A stretch of 64,000 nt of DNA from Paenibacillus_I sp035510375 (GTDB taxonomy: Bacteria; Bacillota; Bacilli; Paenibacillales; Paenibacillaceae). The translations under genes were made by a program, and so were the position numbers. This document shows positions 51,394 through 60,235 of this stretch, in pieces (position 1 is the first letter of the stretch; each line of letters opens with the position of its first letter). The stretch is from the NCBI RefSeq assembly GCF_035510375.1, contig NZ_DATKHG010000035.1; one strand, written 5' to 3'. The notes under the pieces were generated by a model. It was not told where the DNA came from. It did not search any database and worked only from the letters and a program-made list of their open reading frames with translations.

Positions 51394-52415
51394 ACGAAAA
51401 CCGCTTTGTCAGTCACCCGCTCGTCGAACATGCGGAACGCTTCCGCCGCCTGCTCGATGGAGAACCGGTGCGTGATATACTGATTGACCGGAATGTTCTG
51501 ATCGATGACGAACCGCGCGATCTCTTCCCATTCCCATACCGGAAAATGCCAGCCGCCGACGACTCTCAGCAGCTTCCGGATCATCTGGTCGCTCGGATTG
51601 ATCGTGGTCGACCGGGACTCGCCGACGAACGCGACCGAGCCCAGCTTGCGCGCGGCGTCGAGGGCGGCGTTCTGCGCGATCGGACTGCCCGAGCAATCGA
51701 TCGCCACGTCCACGCCTTCGCCGTACGTCCAATCGCGCAGCGCCTGCACCGCGTCCTGCTGCGTGCTGTTCACGACCGCGTCGACGCCGAGCGCCTTCGC
51801 CATGTGCAGCCTGGAGTCCAGGACGTCCACCGCGATGACCCTTGCGCCGCGCGCCTTGGCGACCAGCACCGCCGCGCTGCCCATCGGGCCGAGGCCGAAT
51901 ACCGCCATGCTGTCCTGGCCCGATACGCCCAGCGTTTTCTGCGTATGGTATTGCGTTCCGACGTTGTCGGTCAGCAGCGCGCCCGTCTCGTAAGACATCT
52001 CATCGGGCAGCTTCAGGCAGCAGGCCGCCGGCGCAACCATGTAATCGGCGTCGCCGCCGTCCACGTCAAAGCCGACGCATTTCCACTGCGGGCACAGGTG
52101 CATGTAGCCTCGCAGGCAATAGGAGCAATGCCCGCATCCGATCGCAAGGTATACCGCCACCCGGTCGCCCGGCTTCAGCCCCTTCACGCCGGCCCCGACT
52201 TCCACCACATCGCCCGCGGGCTCGTGCCCGGGAACGATGTGGCCCGTCTTGGCGGCGTCGCCGCCGACGATCGGCGTTCCGTTATAGAGGCTCATGTCGC
52301 TGCGACAAATGGCGGAAACCCGCATGCGAATGAGCACTTCTCCTTCCTTCGGCGCCGGCTTCCGCCGGTCGACGACATGCACCTCTTTGTTTCCAGGCAA
52401 TATTACAGCTCTCAT
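51384..52415 (-). CDS. Zinc-dependent alcohol/polyol dehydrogenase (MDR family)
   Basis: A 343-residue medium-chain dehydrogenase. The catalytic zinc site uses C in VSAICRSDMSLY and the GHEPAGDVVEVGAGV motif, and the structural zinc site is CGHCSYCLRGYMHLC. The NAD-binding motif is VFGLGPMGSAAVLVA. Sequence style is closest to sorbitol/threonine dehydrogenase-like enzymes. It lies between the two permease genes of the operon, so it probably oxidises the imported polyol or a product of it. Confidence 0.92.
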   Translation of the reverse strand: MRAVILPGNKEVHVVDRRKPAPKEGEVLIRMRVSAICRSDMSLYNGTPIVGGDAAKTGHIVPGHEPAGDVVEVGAGVKGLKPGDRVAVYLAIGCGHCSYCLRGYMHLCPQWKCVGFDVDGGDADYMVAPAACCLKLPDEMSYETGALLTDNVGTQYHTQKTLGVSGQDSMAVFGLGPMGSAAVLVAKARGARVIAVDVLDSRLHMAKALGVDAVVNSTQQDAVQALRDWTYGEGVDVAIDCSGSPIAQNAALDAARKLGSVAFVGESRSTTINPSDQMIRKLLRVVGGWHFPVWEWEEIARFVIDQNIPVNQYITHRFSIEQAAEAFRMFDERVTDKAVFVWE

Positions 52416-52478
52416 CGATGCTCTCTCCTGTCCGTTCTTCTTGATCCGATGCGCCGATGCGGCGGCGGGCCGCGCCGC

Positions 52479-53330
52479 TCATTTCACCGATCCGAACGTA
52501 AGCCCTTTGATCATATGGTTGCGGACCAGAATGGCGAAAACGAGCACGGGCGCCGTCATCAGCGTCGAGGCTGCGGTCAATTCGCCCCATTGAATGCCGT
52601 ACATCGTCACGAACTGGTTGGCGATAATCGGAGCGGTGACGGCCTCGTTGCGCGTCAGCACAAGGGCAAACATAAATTCGTTCCAGCTGAACATCAGGCA
52701 GATAATGGCCGTCGCCGCCAGGCCGGGCGCCACCAGCGGGAGAATAACCCGGCGAAAAGCCTGAAACCTCGTACACCCGTCGACCATCGCCGACTCCTCC
52801 AGATCCTTCGGAATTTCATCGAAGAACCCTTTCAGCATCCAGACGACGAACGACAGGTTGAACGCGGTATACGGGATGATAAGGGCCGCGTACGTATCCA
52901 TCAGGTTCAGCCAGTTCATCATCATGAAAACCGGGATAAGCGTCGCCGCCGGCGGGAACATCCGCGTGGAGAGAATCCACATCGCGATATCCTTGCTGCG
53001 CTTCGTCCTGAACCGCGACAGCGAATAGGAAGCGAGCGCCCCGCACACGACGGACAGAATCGTGGAGGCCAGCGCGACGATCGTGCTGTTCATGAGCAGC
53101 ACTGTGAAATCGCCAGAATTGCCGCCGCCGCCGAACAGGTTCGCATAGTTCTCCAACACGGGCGTAAAAAACCAGATCGGCGGCAGCGCCTGCGCGTCCC
53201 ATGACGTTTTGAAAGAGGTCATCACCATCCACAGTACGGGGAACAGCGCCACGAACAATGAGGCATACATGACGGTGTTCAACAAGGCGGAAATGAGCCG
53301 TTTGTTCGTTTTCCTTGAAGCTGCGTACAT
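52479..53330 (-). CDS. CUT1 sugar ABC transporter permease, MalG/UgpE type
   Basis: A 283-residue permease with six transmembrane helices and the EAA-type loop EESAMVDGCTRFQAFRRVILP. The N-terminal helix (LLNTVMYASLFVALFPVLWM) is typical. It follows the binding-protein gene by about 120 bases, a gap that holds a hairpin. Partner permease: 50503-51393. Confidence 0.92.
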   Translation of the reverse strand: MYAASRKTNKRLISALLNTVMYASLFVALFPVLWMVMTSFKTSWDAQALPPIWFFTPVLENYANLFGGGGNSGDFTVLLMNSTIVALASTILSVVCGALASYSLSRFRTKRSKDIAMWILSTRMFPPAATLIPVFMMMNWLNLMDTYAALIIPYTAFNLSFVVWMLKGFFDEIPKDLEESAMVDGCTRFQAFRRVILPLVAPGLAATAIICLMFSWNEFMFALVLTRNEAVTAPIIANQFVTMYGIQWGELTAASTLMTAPVLVFAILVRNHMIKGLTFGSVK

Positions 53331-53411
53331 CGTTAACCATCCTTATGCTTGTATATAAAGATTTTATATCCTGATGGGGTCCCCGAAAAGCAATCGGATT
53401 AAGCTACAGAG

Positions 53412-53452
53412 CATCACGTCACTTTTTGGGGATTATTTTGTGAGACGTGATG
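53412..53452 (-). terminator. Intercistronic hairpin after the CUT1 binding-protein gene
   Basis: CATCACGTC (53412-53420) pairs with GACGTGATG (53444-53452) around a 23-base loop, directly abutting the stop codon of the binding-protein gene (53453). No T-tract follows. It may stabilise the upstream mRNA segment, like the hairpin at 47103-47153. Confidence 0.5.
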
Positions 53453-54928
53453 TTACTTGTAGTAGCCGGCCTGCTCCATAATGGTCTCGACCTGCTTGGC
53501 GGCGCCGTCCAGCGCTTCCTTGGCCCCTTTGCGGCCGGTGAGATAATCGTTCATGCCGACCTGCACAGCTTCGGATACTTGACCGTAGTTCGTAATTCTC
53601 GGACGGCCGACGCCGACTTTCAGCGATTCGCCGAGCACCTGATAGAACTCCCTGACCGTTTCGTCTTCAATCGCTTCGGCAGCCTTGTAGCTTGAAAGCC
53701 GGGTCACTTTCTGCTTGAAGGGCAGGTAGCCCTCCTGCGTCGCCGGGCTGGTCAGCCATTCCGCCAGCTCGTATGCGGCCTGTTTGTTGTTGGAATATTT
53801 GCTGACCGACAGCTCCCACGATCCGAAGTGCGGGCCGCGGACGATATTGCCGCCGTCTTCACGGCCGGGGAACATGAAGTATCCCTCCTTGCCGTTCACC
53901 TTCGGATCAAGCTGCATATCGTGATAGTTCATGCCCATAGCGACTTGGCCGGAGCCGAAGACGGTTGCGACTTCGTCCCACGTATAGGTCGTCGTTCCCG
54001 GAGGCGTAACTTTGTACTCGTTGATCCAGCTGCCGTACAGCTCCAGCGCTTGCACGCCCTGCTCGTTATTGAACACCGGCTTCATGTTCGCGTCGAAGAT
54101 CGATCCGCCGAAATCGCTCAGGAACGATTTGAAATCGACGAAGCCGGCTTCATGCTTTTTCGCCATCAGCGTCGTGCCGTACATATCGATCTTGCCGTCG
54201 TTATCGGTATCGCGGGTGAAAAACTTGGCGACGTCCAAATACTCATCCAGCGTATTCGGCACCGCAAGATCGCGGCCGAATTGCTCCTTGAACGCCGCCT
54301 GGTTGGCCGGGTCCTCGAACAGATCCTTGCGGTAGCTGACCGTCAGCACGTTCGACTGGATCGGAAGCCCGATGACCTCGAAGCCAGCGCCCGTGACGGC
54401 GTCCAGCGAGATCGTGTCCATCGCCGGCGGCTGCTCGTTCGGCGCGTCCAGCTTGAACACCGACGTGTCGAGGAACACTTTGGCGATGTAATCATCAAGC
54501 GCCAGCAAATCGGGTTTGGCCGTGCTGCTCATGTAGGATGAAAGCGGCTCCAGATGCTGGATCAGCTGCGGCACCCAAGGCGTGTCGATGGCCATCAGGT
54601 CGTAGTAGTCGCTTTTTTGCGCCAGCTCGGAAAAAACTTTTTCCTGCAGGTTGTTGTAAGGAAACGTATCCACGGACACCTTGATGCCCGATTCGGACTC
54701 GTATTTCTTGACCGCGTCCAGAATCGCTTCGGAGCCGGCCTCGGCCGTCGCGTAGAGGATTTTCAGCTCTTTCGGCTTCTCGTTCCCGCCCGCCTTGCCG
54801 GCGCCACCGGTATCGGCGGTATTCGCGGCGTCCGGGGAATTCGCGTTCCCGTTACGGTTCGAGCATGCCGTCGTAATGCCGATGATCAAAGCCAAACAGA
54901 GGATCAAACATCCTTTTAGCACTCGCAT
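53453..54928 (-). CDS. Extracellular sugar-binding lipoprotein of CUT1 ABC transporter
   Basis: A 491-residue family 1 solute-binding protein with a lipoprotein signal (IIGITTAC), an Asn/Ala/Gly-rich linker and the mature ligand domain (LKILYATAEAGSEAIL, DYYDLMAIDTPWVPQ, VFGSGQVAMGMNYHDM). It opens the second CUT1 operon. Its promoter 60 bases upstream shares blocks A and B with the CUT2 operon promoter. The divergent kinase/regulator pair downstream of the promoter is the probable controller. Confidence 0.93.
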   Translation of the reverse strand: MRVLKGCLILCLALIIGITTACSNRNGNANSPDAANTADTGGAGKAGGNEKPKELKILYATAEAGSEAILDAVKKYESESGIKVSVDTFPYNNLQEKVFSELAQKSDYYDLMAIDTPWVPQLIQHLEPLSSYMSSTAKPDLLALDDYIAKVFLDTSVFKLDAPNEQPPAMDTISLDAVTGAGFEVIGLPIQSNVLTVSYRKDLFEDPANQAAFKEQFGRDLAVPNTLDEYLDVAKFFTRDTDNDGKIDMYGTTLMAKKHEAGFVDFKSFLSDFGGSIFDANMKPVFNNEQGVQALELYGSWINEYKVTPPGTTTYTWDEVATVFGSGQVAMGMNYHDMQLDPKVNGKEGYFMFPGREDGGNIVRGPHFGSWELSVSKYSNNKQAAYELAEWLTSPATQEGYLPFKQKVTRLSSYKAAEAIEDETVREFYQVLGESLKVGVGRPRITNYGQVSEAVQVGMNDYLTGRKGAKEALDGAAKQVETIMEQAGYYK

Positions 54929-54987
54929 TGATTCATCCCCCAGCGTCTCTTAGTGTCGGCGCCGTATGTGCAAGCGCCTGTAACGTG

Positions 54988-55057
54988 AGTATAAAAGTTA
55001 ATCTGAACGGAAAACAGCGGAATAATTTAACCGAGGGGGGAGAAATTTTTAACGCAT
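54988..55057 (-). promoter_or_regulatory. Promoter of the second CUT1 operon with blocks A and B
   Basis: Minus strand: block A ATGCGTTAAAAA (55046-55057), block B GGTTAAATTATTC (55020-55032), then CTTTTATACT with the -10 box TATACT (54988-54993). The distances A to B and B to -10 are the same as at 49399-49468, although the sequence between blocks has diverged. This conservation of blocks and spacing indicates a common activator. The YesN-like regulator gene begins downstream at 55167-56588, so its product is the first candidate. Confidence 0.78.
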
Positions 55058-55166
55058 CCTGACGATTAACCATAAGCGCAATGGATTGTATTTACTTGAA
55101 AAAAAACCGTCTACGCTCCTATGGATCATAACGGTTTTACAGGACTATCCCGCCGAGCGGCCGGCC

Positions 55167-56588
55167 TTAATCCGCCTCGTCGCCGGCGGGGGCGATCCCG
55201 TTTCTTCTGCGGTATTCGGACGGCGTCATGCCGAATTCCTTTTTGAACAGCGAGCGGAAATACCGGTAATCGACGTACCCGACCTCCTCGGCAATGTCGT
55301 TGATTTTCTTCTCCGACTTGAGCAGCAGCGATTGCGCCAGCCGAAGCCGGTTACGCACCAGGTACCGGACAAAGTTCATGCCCGTCTGCTGCTTGAAAAT
55401 CCGGCTTAACGTCACGGAATGCACGCCCACCGCCTCCGCCACCAGCTCCAGGCTCAGGTTCGGATCGGTGGACGTATCGACCATATGCAGCGCTTGCCGG
55501 AACCAGCCCGTATTCGCCTGGCTTTCACTTTCAGGCTGCATCAAGGCCCTTACGCCGTCAAGCACAAACTTGCGGATTTTGCCGCTCAATTCGTCCCAGG
55601 TCCGGTGCTTGCCCACCCATTGCGACCAGTAGTGGATTTTCTCCTCCTCGAGCACGATCACTTCCCCGCCGCCCGCCAGCCCTTCATCCAGCGAGGCCAT
55701 CAGGTTCACGCATTCCTTTCTCAACATGGACAGATCGAGGCTGTACAAGCAATCCAGCCAACTATTCAACGACTGCTCCAGATTCGGGAAGCTGCCCGTT
55801 CTGGCGGAGGACAACATTTTGTGGCGCAGCTGCGCGGCCTGCCGGACGGCCTTCCGCCGGGTTTCCGAATTCCCCCTGCCTTCCGGGGGCCTCCCGAAAA
55901 AGCGCTCGCTCTCCCATTTGTCCATCCCCTCCAGCACCGCCGGAACAAAGTGCTCCATAAGCTGGAAAAAGGGACCCCGGTGCTCCGGCCGCCGCGCAAC
56001 CACCGCCCCTTCATAATCCTGATTGACCGAAAACGTAAACACGGTATCCTTCGGCGCCTGCCCAAGCTGTTCCGACAGCTCCCCAAAGCGGCCGAACAGA
56101 ACCGTTTTTTCCCGCCTTTCGTCGAACCACAGACTTGTGTTAAAATAACGCAGCGAATCGATGAACACATATTGGGCCGACAGCTTGCCCAAATGAATGT
56201 CCATTTCCTTCCGGAACGCCTTGTCCGTCTCCGCCTTTACCTTGTCCACGACCGCCCGCAGCTCCTCCCGGTCGGCGGGCTTCAGCAAATAGTCGATCGC
56301 GCCGATATGGAGCGACTTACGCGCATACTCAAAGTCGTCATAACCGGACAGGATCGCCGCCTGGATGGAAGGCTTGGTTTGCTTCATCGACCGCAAAATA
56401 TCGAGGCCGTCCATTTCCGGCATCCGTATATCCAGAAAGACGAGGTCGGGGTTGACCATGGCGATCTGCTGCAGCGCCTTGCGGCCGAATTCCACATCGT
56501 AGATTTCGTCCAGCGGATACAGCGCCCGCAGCTTGTGGATAATACTTTCCCTTACTTCCTTCTCATCGTCGGCGACACAGATTTTCAT
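55167..56588 (-). CDS. AraC-family response regulator, YesN-like
   Basis: A 473-residue response regulator. The receiver domain (1-120) has the acidic pair in VADDEKEV, the phospho-acceptor D53 in FLDIRMPEMDG, and KPADREE for the conserved Lys. A middle region of ~230 residues without clear motif follows, and then two AraC helix-turn-helix units (about 370-465; LSLELVAEAVGVHSVTLSRIF, INDIAEEVGYVDYRYFRSLF). It is divergent from and paired with the YesM-like kinase gene. Such pairs usually activate adjacent CUT1 operons, here the one starting at 54928. Confidence 0.94.
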   Translation of the reverse strand: MKICVADDEKEVRESIIHKLRALYPLDEIYDVEFGRKALQQIAMVNPDLVFLDIRMPEMDGLDILRSMKQTKPSIQAAILSGYDDFEYARKSLHIGAIDYLLKPADREELRAVVDKVKAETDKAFRKEMDIHLGKLSAQYVFIDSLRYFNTSLWFDERREKTVLFGRFGELSEQLGQAPKDTVFTFSVNQDYEGAVVARRPEHRGPFFQLMEHFVPAVLEGMDKWESERFFGRPPEGRGNSETRRKAVRQAAQLRHKMLSSARTGSFPNLEQSLNSWLDCLYSLDLSMLRKECVNLMASLDEGLAGGGEVIVLEEEKIHYWSQWVGKHRTWDELSGKIRKFVLDGVRALMQPESESQANTGWFRQALHMVDTSTDPNLSLELVAEAVGVHSVTLSRIFKQQTGMNFVRYLVRNRLRLAQSLLLKSEKKINDIAEEVGYVDYRYFRSLFKKEFGMTPSEYRRRNGIAPAGDEAD

Positions 56589-56674
56589 CGTTCGTCAGCT
56601 CCTTGCAAGGATTCCGTAACCGGACGTTGAATACATTGCTTCAAGCAGCCTGCCCATTCGAGGAGGATCCCAAC

Positions 56675-58495
56675 ATGAAGCCGTTCCTGCTTTCTCTGAA
56701 ACGAATAATGGTGTATCTGTCCCTCAAGCATAAATTGTTCGTCATTCTGGTAGCGATTTCAATTGTGCCTACCGCAATCGTAAGCTACAGCTCTCAGTAT
56801 TTCATGTTCCGTTCGGGCACCGAATATTCGTCCTCGATCTCCTCCCAGTACGTGCAGTCGGTATCCCAGGACCTGACCGCCTATTTGCAGGAGGTGAGCG
56901 ATTCGTTCGATTCGCTGTTCACGAATTCCGCCTTCCAACGGTTTATGGAGACTCCGGCGGATGATCTCGTTGCGCAAGCGGGCTATACGATCGATTATCA
57001 GCCGATCCAGCGGCAGTCGCTGCAGGAGCGCAACGAAATTCTCGGCGTCCTGTATATGGACGGGCTCGGCAAAAAGTATTTCGATTCTTACCAGAAGCGG
57101 TTCGATTTCAGTTACCCGATTCAGGATGACCCTCTATACGGCAATATTGCCCGGCTTGAAAACACGACGCTGAGCGCGCCCCATCCCCTTAATTATGCGC
57201 TTGATACGAAAGAAACGGTGTTCTCCTTCATACGTCCGGTCTACAATCTGCGGACCGGCACCATCGACGCCTGGTTCTCGATTGAAATCAGCGAGGATAA
57301 AATCAAAAGTCTGCTGAGCAGACCGGACTACGAGCAAGAGGGACATCTCCTACTATATCACGATTCAAGCGGCGCGGCAGTCTCCAATGTGAAAATGGAG
57401 GATTCCCTGCTGCGGGATTTCAGGAATTCGTTAAACACAGGCCTGCGCGATCAACAAGAATTCATGTTTACTTCAAACGCGATCAGATACGAGGTTACCT
57501 ATTCCGATTTGCCTTACGGCGATTGGAAGCTCGTATGGATCGCGCCGCTCAGCAGCATGACCGAAGGCGCGGCGCAGTCCACCAACCTGACGCTGCTTAT
57601 CGCGATCGCAAGCTTCTCCATTTCCCTGATCGTAGCCTATCCTGTCATGAACATCGTCCTCCGCCCGCTCTCCAAGCTGAAGCAGGGGATGGCGCGATTG
57701 GGTCGGGGGGCGTATCACCCGATCAGCGAGCCGTCCAGCAACGATGAGATCGGATTTCTGATCCACGGCTATAATCAAATGCTGAACGAGCTGCAGCAAA
57801 TGGAGCAGGAGGTCGTAGCGTCCAAGCTCAAGGAGAAGGAGCGGGAGCTGCTGCAGCTTCAGGCGCAGATCAACCCGCATTTTCTGTTCAACACGCTTGA
57901 AACGATCGAATCCTATGCCGGCAAAAATAACGGGGAAGCGGTCGGGGAGATGGTGCAGTCGGTATCGCGCATGATGCGCTACAGCGTGAGAAACGACGGC
58001 GGCTGGGCGCCGCTGAAGGAAGAGCTGGCCTACATCCGGAATTTCCTGACGATTCATTATTTCCGGAACGGTACGGATGTCAACGCCATATTCGAGGTCG
58101 ATCCTGCGGTGCTGGACATCCCGATCATGAAGCTCAGCATCCAGCCGTTTGTGGAGAACGCGATCAAATACGCATGGAGTCCCCATATGGCTCCGGAAGC
58201 CTTCACATTGACCGTCCGCGCCGAGCGAAAGGAGGATACTCTGCTGATCGAGGTTCACGACACAGGTACGTCCGTGCCAGAGGATGTCATGGACAAGCTG
58301 AACCTGCTCATCAAATCCAAAACCGGGCAAGTCGATCCCTTCTTCCGGAAGCATACAGGGATCATGAACGTATACCGGCGCTTTCTGCTCGCTTATGGCG
58401 ACCGGGTTGCATTCCAAATCAGAACGCAAGCCGGGCAAGGGACATGGATCAGAATGGAACTGCCGATCGAAAAAACCGAAGGCGGTGTCGCATAG
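56675..58495 (+). CDS. Sensor histidine kinase, YesM-like
   Basis: A 606-residue membrane kinase. TM1 lies at about 20-40, an extracellular Cache-like sensor at about 42-285, TM2 at about 300-322, then HAMP (RPLSKLKQGMARLGRG), the His_kinase domain with QINPHFLFNTLETIESY (phospho-acceptor His) and the ATPase with PFVENAIKYAW. The ATG at 56675 is chosen because GAGGAGG lies eight bases upstream. Family knowledge: the sensor monitors an extracellular sugar or binding protein and phosphorylates YesN. Confidence 0.94.
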   Translation: MKPFLLSLKRIMVYLSLKHKLFVILVAISIVPTAIVSYSSQYFMFRSGTEYSSSISSQYVQSVSQDLTAYLQEVSDSFDSLFTNSAFQRFMETPADDLVAQAGYTIDYQPIQRQSLQERNEILGVLYMDGLGKKYFDSYQKRFDFSYPIQDDPLYGNIARLENTTLSAPHPLNYALDTKETVFSFIRPVYNLRTGTIDAWFSIEISEDKIKSLLSRPDYEQEGHLLLYHDSSGAAVSNVKMEDSLLRDFRNSLNTGLRDQQEFMFTSNAIRYEVTYSDLPYGDWKLVWIAPLSSMTEGAAQSTNLTLLIAIASFSISLIVAYPVMNIVLRPLSKLKQGMARLGRGAYHPISEPSSNDEIGFLIHGYNQMLNELQQMEQEVVASKLKEKERELLQLQAQINPHFLFNTLETIESYAGKNNGEAVGEMVQSVSRMMRYSVRNDGGWAPLKEELAYIRNFLTIHYFRNGTDVNAIFEVDPAVLDIPIMKLSIQPFVENAIKYAWSPHMAPEAFTLTVRAERKEDTLLIEVHDTGTSVPEDVMDKLNLLIKSKTGQVDPFFRKHTGIMNVYRRFLLAYGDRVAFQIRTQAGQGTWIRMELPIEKTEGGVA

Positions 58496-58518
58496 CGTGC
58501 TATGCGCGCCGTCTTTTT
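58481..58518 (+). terminator. Terminator overlapping the end of the YesM-like gene
   Basis: CGCATAGC and GCTATGCG form an inner stem (58489-58506) with GGCG/CGCC bases outside it, followed by GTCTTTTTC. The stop codon TAG (58493-58495) lies within the hairpin. Confidence 0.8.
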
Positions 58519-58627
58519 CTTTCAGGAACCATGTTTTCCCACCCTTCACTTGGTATAGCCTGGCGCCTAAAGAAGAAAAATGTACCTGGCTGCATCGCAG
58601 AAAGAAGATACGGGCAGGTGACGCAGA

Positions 58628-60220
58628 TTGCGTAAGAAACGAAGTCTCCTTTTATCGGTCGTCATGTTGGTTGTTCTGCTCTCGGCATGCGGCAAACGGG
58701 AAGCGGCACCGCAGGAACAGGATCTTCTCCGCATCAAAACCGATAACGCGCATGATCCGAAAAAAGTGATCGTGCTTATGGCCGACTCTTTACTGCCCCA
58801 GGCGATCGATACCGGAATCAGGCTACGGAAACTCTCCGCTCTCCGGTTCCTTATTGAACAAGGGCAATACTACAAGGATGTGGTCAGCTCCTTCCCTACC
58901 ATGTCAGTGACTATCGACAGCTCCTTGCTGACCGGAACTTATCCGAATGCCCACCGCGTCCCGGGACTGATCTGGTACGATGTCAAGGAAAAGCGAATCG
59001 TAAATTATGGAACCGGACCGATGGAGATCGTAAGGCAGGGTATCAATCCGATGCTTGAGGATGCTTTGATCCGTCTCAACCGGGATCACTTGAATCCGCA
59101 AACTCCGACCATTTACGAAGATTTGGCCCGGAAAGGGTTGAAGTCCGGTTCAATCAACGGTTTGGTTTACAGGGGAACCTCCGGTCATCGGTTGACGATT
59201 CCGGCCTGGATCCATGTTCCGACCGAATTGCCGGGAACGATCAAAGTGAAGGGCCCTGACTTTTTGGCCTTCGGCTCGCTCTCCAACCCGCTCAAAGGCA
59301 AAAAAAACTTGCCCGAGGAGCTCGATGATCGGCTCGGGTTCGGCAATGCTTATTCGTTCGCAACGGCGAACTATTTAATTAAAAACGATAAACTGCCGAA
59401 TTTTCTGTTCGTTTATTTGCCCGACCTGGATCAGAAGCTGCATAAAAACGGCCCTTCCGAAATGGAGGGCGTGATCCGATTGGATAAACAATTGCAATCT
59501 TTCCTGGAGGCGTTCGGCTCACCGCGGAAGGCGCTGAAAGAGGCCGTGATTATGATCGTCGGGGACAGCGGCGTGACCCAAATCCGTCCTGCCGGTGAAG
59601 ATCCGGTGATTGACCTGCCCGAAGCTTTAAACAAGTTCAATGTGTTACGGCCCGGATCGCCCGTAACGGAGAACACGGATATCGTCCTTGCGGTTAATGA
59701 AACGATGGCTTACGTCTATACGCTTAAACCTGCGGCTTCCTTACAGGATATAGCGGGCGTGCTCCAAACCGATCCGCGAATCGATCTGCTCGCTTGGAAA
59801 GAGCGGGGCGGTTGGATTCATGTCGTGCAAGGCGGAACATCCGAACAGTTCCGTTACCGGGCTGACGGAAAAATGACGGACCTTTACGAACAATCGTGGC
59901 AATTGGACGCGAACCCGCAGGTACTGGATTTACAAATCAATGAACAGAAACGTACGATTGCCTATGGCCGATATCCCGATGTGCTGCAGCGATTGTCCGG
60001 AGCGCTGCATTCACATGAAGGCGAATATATGGTGGTTACCGCCAAGCCGGGCTATGAACTGGCGGATAGAAGCTCCCCTACCCATAAAGGGGGCGGCGGA
60101 CACGGTTCCCTCACCAAAACGGAGTCCCTTATTCCGTTGATCCTGGCAGGAACCGACCGCAAACCGGAGCAATTGCGGGTAGTAGATCTCAAAGCATTTT
60201 TACTTGATCTGATGAAATGA
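58628..60220 (+). CDS. Alkaline phosphatase/phosphodiesterase-superfamily lipoprotein
   Basis: A 530-residue exported lipoprotein (lipobox VLLSAC) with a type I phosphodiesterase/nucleotide pyrophosphatase-like domain. Visible metal-site segments are VIVLMADSLLPQAID, SSFPTMSVTIDSSLLTGTYP (the nucleophile Thr/Ser position), YLPDLDQKLHKNG, VIMIVGDSGVTQI and HKGGGGHGSLT, an order typical of the alkaline phosphatase superfamily. The start is a TTG at 58628. It lies 15 bases before a DUF6044-type gene and probably forms an operon with three glycan-modification genes. It could hydrolyse phosphodiester or sulfo/phospho-glycan bonds outside the membrane. Confidence 0.85.
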   Translation: MRKKRSLLLSVVMLVVLLSACGKREAAPQEQDLLRIKTDNAHDPKKVIVLMADSLLPQAIDTGIRLRKLSALRFLIEQGQYYKDVVSSFPTMSVTIDSSLLTGTYPNAHRVPGLIWYDVKEKRIVNYGTGPMEIVRQGINPMLEDALIRLNRDHLNPQTPTIYEDLARKGLKSGSINGLVYRGTSGHRLTIPAWIHVPTELPGTIKVKGPDFLAFGSLSNPLKGKKNLPEELDDRLGFGNAYSFATANYLIKNDKLPNFLFVYLPDLDQKLHKNGPSEMEGVIRLDKQLQSFLEAFGSPRKALKEAVIMIVGDSGVTQIRPAGEDPVIDLPEALNKFNVLRPGSPVTENTDIVLAVNETMAYVYTLKPAASLQDIAGVLQTDPRIDLLAWKERGGWIHVVQGGTSEQFRYRADGKMTDLYEQSWQLDANPQVLDLQINEQKRTIAYGRYPDVLQRLSGALHSHEGEYMVVTAKPGYELADRSSPTHKGGGGHGSLTKTESLIPLILAGTDRKPEQLRVVDLKAFLLDLMK

Positions 60221-60235
60221 GGCGAGTTTCGGATC

